A DNA stretch of 7,686 nt, taken from assembly GCA_905193995.1 (NCBI GenBank), contig CAJJQT010000086.1, positions 1-7,686 of the forward strand, in the 5' to 3' direction. This stretch comes from an uncultured Porphyromonadaceae bacterium. GTDB lineage: Bacteria > Bacteroidota > Bacteroidia > Bacteroidales > Muribaculaceae. Below are positions 6,514 through 7,686 of this stretch, piece after piece. The position numbers and the translations under genes were made by a program. The number at the start of each line of letters is the position of its first letter. Within the stretch, counting starts at the first letter, position 1. The notes beneath the pieces are model-generated. The model had not been told where the DNA came from and made no database searches. It saw nothing but the letters and a program-made list of their open reading frames with translations.

Positions 6514-6518
6514 ATCCT

Positions 6519-6860
6519 TTAGAATTTAAGGCCGCCCTTGCGAGCTGCGTCGGCCAGTGATTTTACGCGACCGTGGAACAGATAGCCGTTACGGTCAAAT
6601 ACTACTTCAGTGATTCCGGCCTCGAGAGCCTTCTTGGCGACGTTTTCGCCGACCTTGGCTGCGATTTCGATCTTGGTGCCTTCTTCAATACCCTTCGACG
6701 AGGTCGATACGAGCGTCTTGCCTGCGAGGTCGTCGACGAGCTGGACATAGATCTGCTTGTTCGAGCGGAAAACCGTCATACGCGGACGGGTAGCTGTGCC
6801 GGAGATGCGGCCGCGGATGCGGGCCTTGATTTTGTTTCTTCTGTCTATCTTGGATATCAT
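6519..6860 (-). CDS. rplR: 50S ribosomal protein L18 (uL18)
   Basis: Binds 5S rRNA together with L5 and L25 and brings it to the central protuberance of the large subunit. The 113-residue product has a basic N-terminus ([20 protein letters not shown], 4-23), then [20 protein letters not shown] (25-44), and the conserved C-terminal block [20 protein letters not shown] (87-106) ending in RKGGLKF. Length and both ends match the bacterial family. It lies 16 bases after rplF and 5 bases before rpsE. No Shine-Dalgarno sequence is evident in the T/A-rich spacer. Complete and ordinary. Confidence 0.99.
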   Translation of the reverse strand: MISKIDRRNKIKARIRGRISGTATRPRMTVFRSNKQIYVQLVDDLAGKTLVSTSSKGIEEGTKIEIAAKVGENVAKKALEAGITEVVFDRNGYLFHGRVKSLADAARKGGLKF

Positions 6861-6876
6861 GGTGGTGTCAATTTAT

Positions 6877-7434
6877 TTATTTGGCACCGGCAGTCTTGCC
6901 GGATTTACGACGAATAACTTCGCCAACAAACTTGATACCTTTGCCCTTGTAGGGTTCGGGCTTGCGAAGCGAGCGGATCTTGGCACATACCTGACCCAGC
7001 AGCTGCTTGTCGTCGCTGGTGAGGATGATGAGCGGGTTCTTGTTGCGCTCGCTCTTGGCCTCTACCTTCACCTCCGGCGGAAGCTTGATATATATGGCGT
7101 GCGAGAAGCCGAGCGACAGCTCCAGCACCTGGCCGGTGGCGTTCGCGCGGTAGCCCACACCTACTAATTCGAGTTCTTTACGGTACCCTTCCGAGACGCC
7201 AACGACCATGTTGTGGATCAGCGCGCGGTACAGGCCGTGCTGTGCGCGGTGCTCGCGGTCGTCGCTGGGGCGGGTCACATAGACGTGTCCGTCCTTGACC
7301 TCGACGTTGATGTCGGGGTTGATCTTCTGCTCCAGGGTAGCGTTGTTCTTGCCTTTGACTGTTACGACGTGGTCCTTGACCTCGACAGTAACGCCGGCGG
7401 GGATTGCAATGGGTGCTTTACCTATACGTGACAT
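6877..7434 (-). CDS. rplF: 50S ribosomal protein L6 (uL6)
   Basis: Large-subunit protein near the factor-binding centre, next to the sarcin-ricin loop, made of two repeated domains of similar fold. The product is 185 residues. Domain 1 (about 1-82) begins MSRIGKAPIAIPAGVTVEVK, and domain 2 (about 83-170) contains the bacterial signature PEPYKGKGIKF (159-169). The tail RRKSGKTAGAK is basic. It starts 20 bases after the rpsH stop and ends 16 bases before rplR, in the expected spc-operon order. No truncation or unusual insertion is visible. Confidence 0.99.
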   Translation of the reverse strand: MSRIGKAPIAIPAGVTVEVKDHVVTVKGKNNATLEQKINPDINVEVKDGHVYVTRPSDDREHRAQHGLYRALIHNMVVGVSEGYRKELELVGVGYRANATGQVLELSLGFSHAIYIKLPPEVKVEAKSERNKNPLIILTSDDKQLLGQVCAKIRSLRKPEPYKGKGIKFVGEVIRRKSGKTAGAK

Positions 7435-7454
7435 TCTTAAAGAGGTTTAAAGGA

Positions 7455-7686
7455 TTAATATACGTAGCACAGTACTTCGCCGCCGATCTTCTCTTCGGCA
7501 GCCTTCTTGTTGGTCATGACTCCCTTCGACGTCGAGAGGATGGCGATACCGAGTCCGTTCAGCACGCGCGGCATGTCCTTGTAGCCGGCATACTGGCGGA
7601 GGCCCGGTCGCGACACGCGACGAAGGCCCTTGATGGCATTCACGCGATCAACGGGGTCATACTTGAGGGCTATCTTGATAGTGCCG
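7455..7686 (-). CDS. rpsH: 30S ribosomal protein S8 (uS8), 5' end cut off by window edge
   Basis: Central-domain 16S rRNA-binding protein of the small subunit; in E. coli it is also the translational repressor of the spc operon. Only the last 76 residues are in the window, preceded by one base of a split codon. The visible part begins [20 protein letters not shown] and includes [14 protein letters not shown], the rRNA-binding signature [20 protein letters not shown], and ends GGEVLCYVY. About 55 residues of the N-terminal domain lie beyond the window. An in-frame GTG at 7643 is internal and not the real start, because the family sequence continues upstream of it. rplF follows after 20 bases. 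Confidence 0.97.
   Translation of the reverse strand, partial: GTIKIALKYDPVDRVNAIKGLRRVSRPGLRQYAGYKDMPRVLNGLGIAILSTSKGVMTNKKAAEEKIGGEVLCYVY

Noticed and set aside
7455..7643. GTG at 7643 as a start for a short rpsH
   Set aside because: Conserved S8 sequence continues in frame upstream to the window edge, so the gene is cut by the window and not shortened.

Overview
The window is one stretch of the conserved ribosomal-protein superoperon (spc and alpha blocks). Every gene lies on the minus strand, so transcription runs from high to low coordinates. In that direction the order is rpsH (5' end beyond the window), rplF, rplR, rpsE, rpmD, rplO, secY, map, infA, rpmJ, rpsM, rpsK, a 207-base gap, rpsD, rpoA and rplQ (3' end beyond the window). 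No tRNA, rRNA, mobile element, CRISPR array or foreign gene is visible, and no stretch over 300 bases lacks a gene.

The organism is most likely a member of the Bacteroidota, probably the order Bacteroidales. Four things point there: secY runs straight into map with no adk between them, map-infA-rpmJ-rpsM-rpsK-rpsD-rpoA-rplQ follow in the Bacteroides-type order, bL36 is the short form lacking zinc ligands, and start codons are preceded by A/T-rich spacers without convincing Shine-Dalgarno sequences. The coding DNA is moderately GC-rich while the spacers are AT-rich. Genus cannot be set from this; a gut Bacteroidales such as a Muribaculaceae member is a guess.

The genes supply the 30S proteins uS8, uS5, uS13, uS11 and uS4, the 50S proteins uL6, uL18, uL30, uL15, bL36 and bL17, initiation factor IF-1, the SecY channel, methionine aminopeptidase and the RNA polymerase alpha subunit. 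One transcript thus couples ribosome assembly, initiation, N-terminal processing, protein export and transcription capacity. Most spacers are 5 to 36 bases, and rplO and secY overlap by one base.

The only part the genes do not explain is the gap between rpsK and rpsD. Its RNA can form a GC-rich hairpin just after the rpsK stop, then a pyrimidine-rich tract, then a long-range stem that closes about 20 bases before the rpsD start, with a competing inner pairing. Because S4 is a classic autoregulatory ribosomal protein, this is a good candidate for an S4-responsive leader. I see no wholly new system here; the rest is ordinary and intact.
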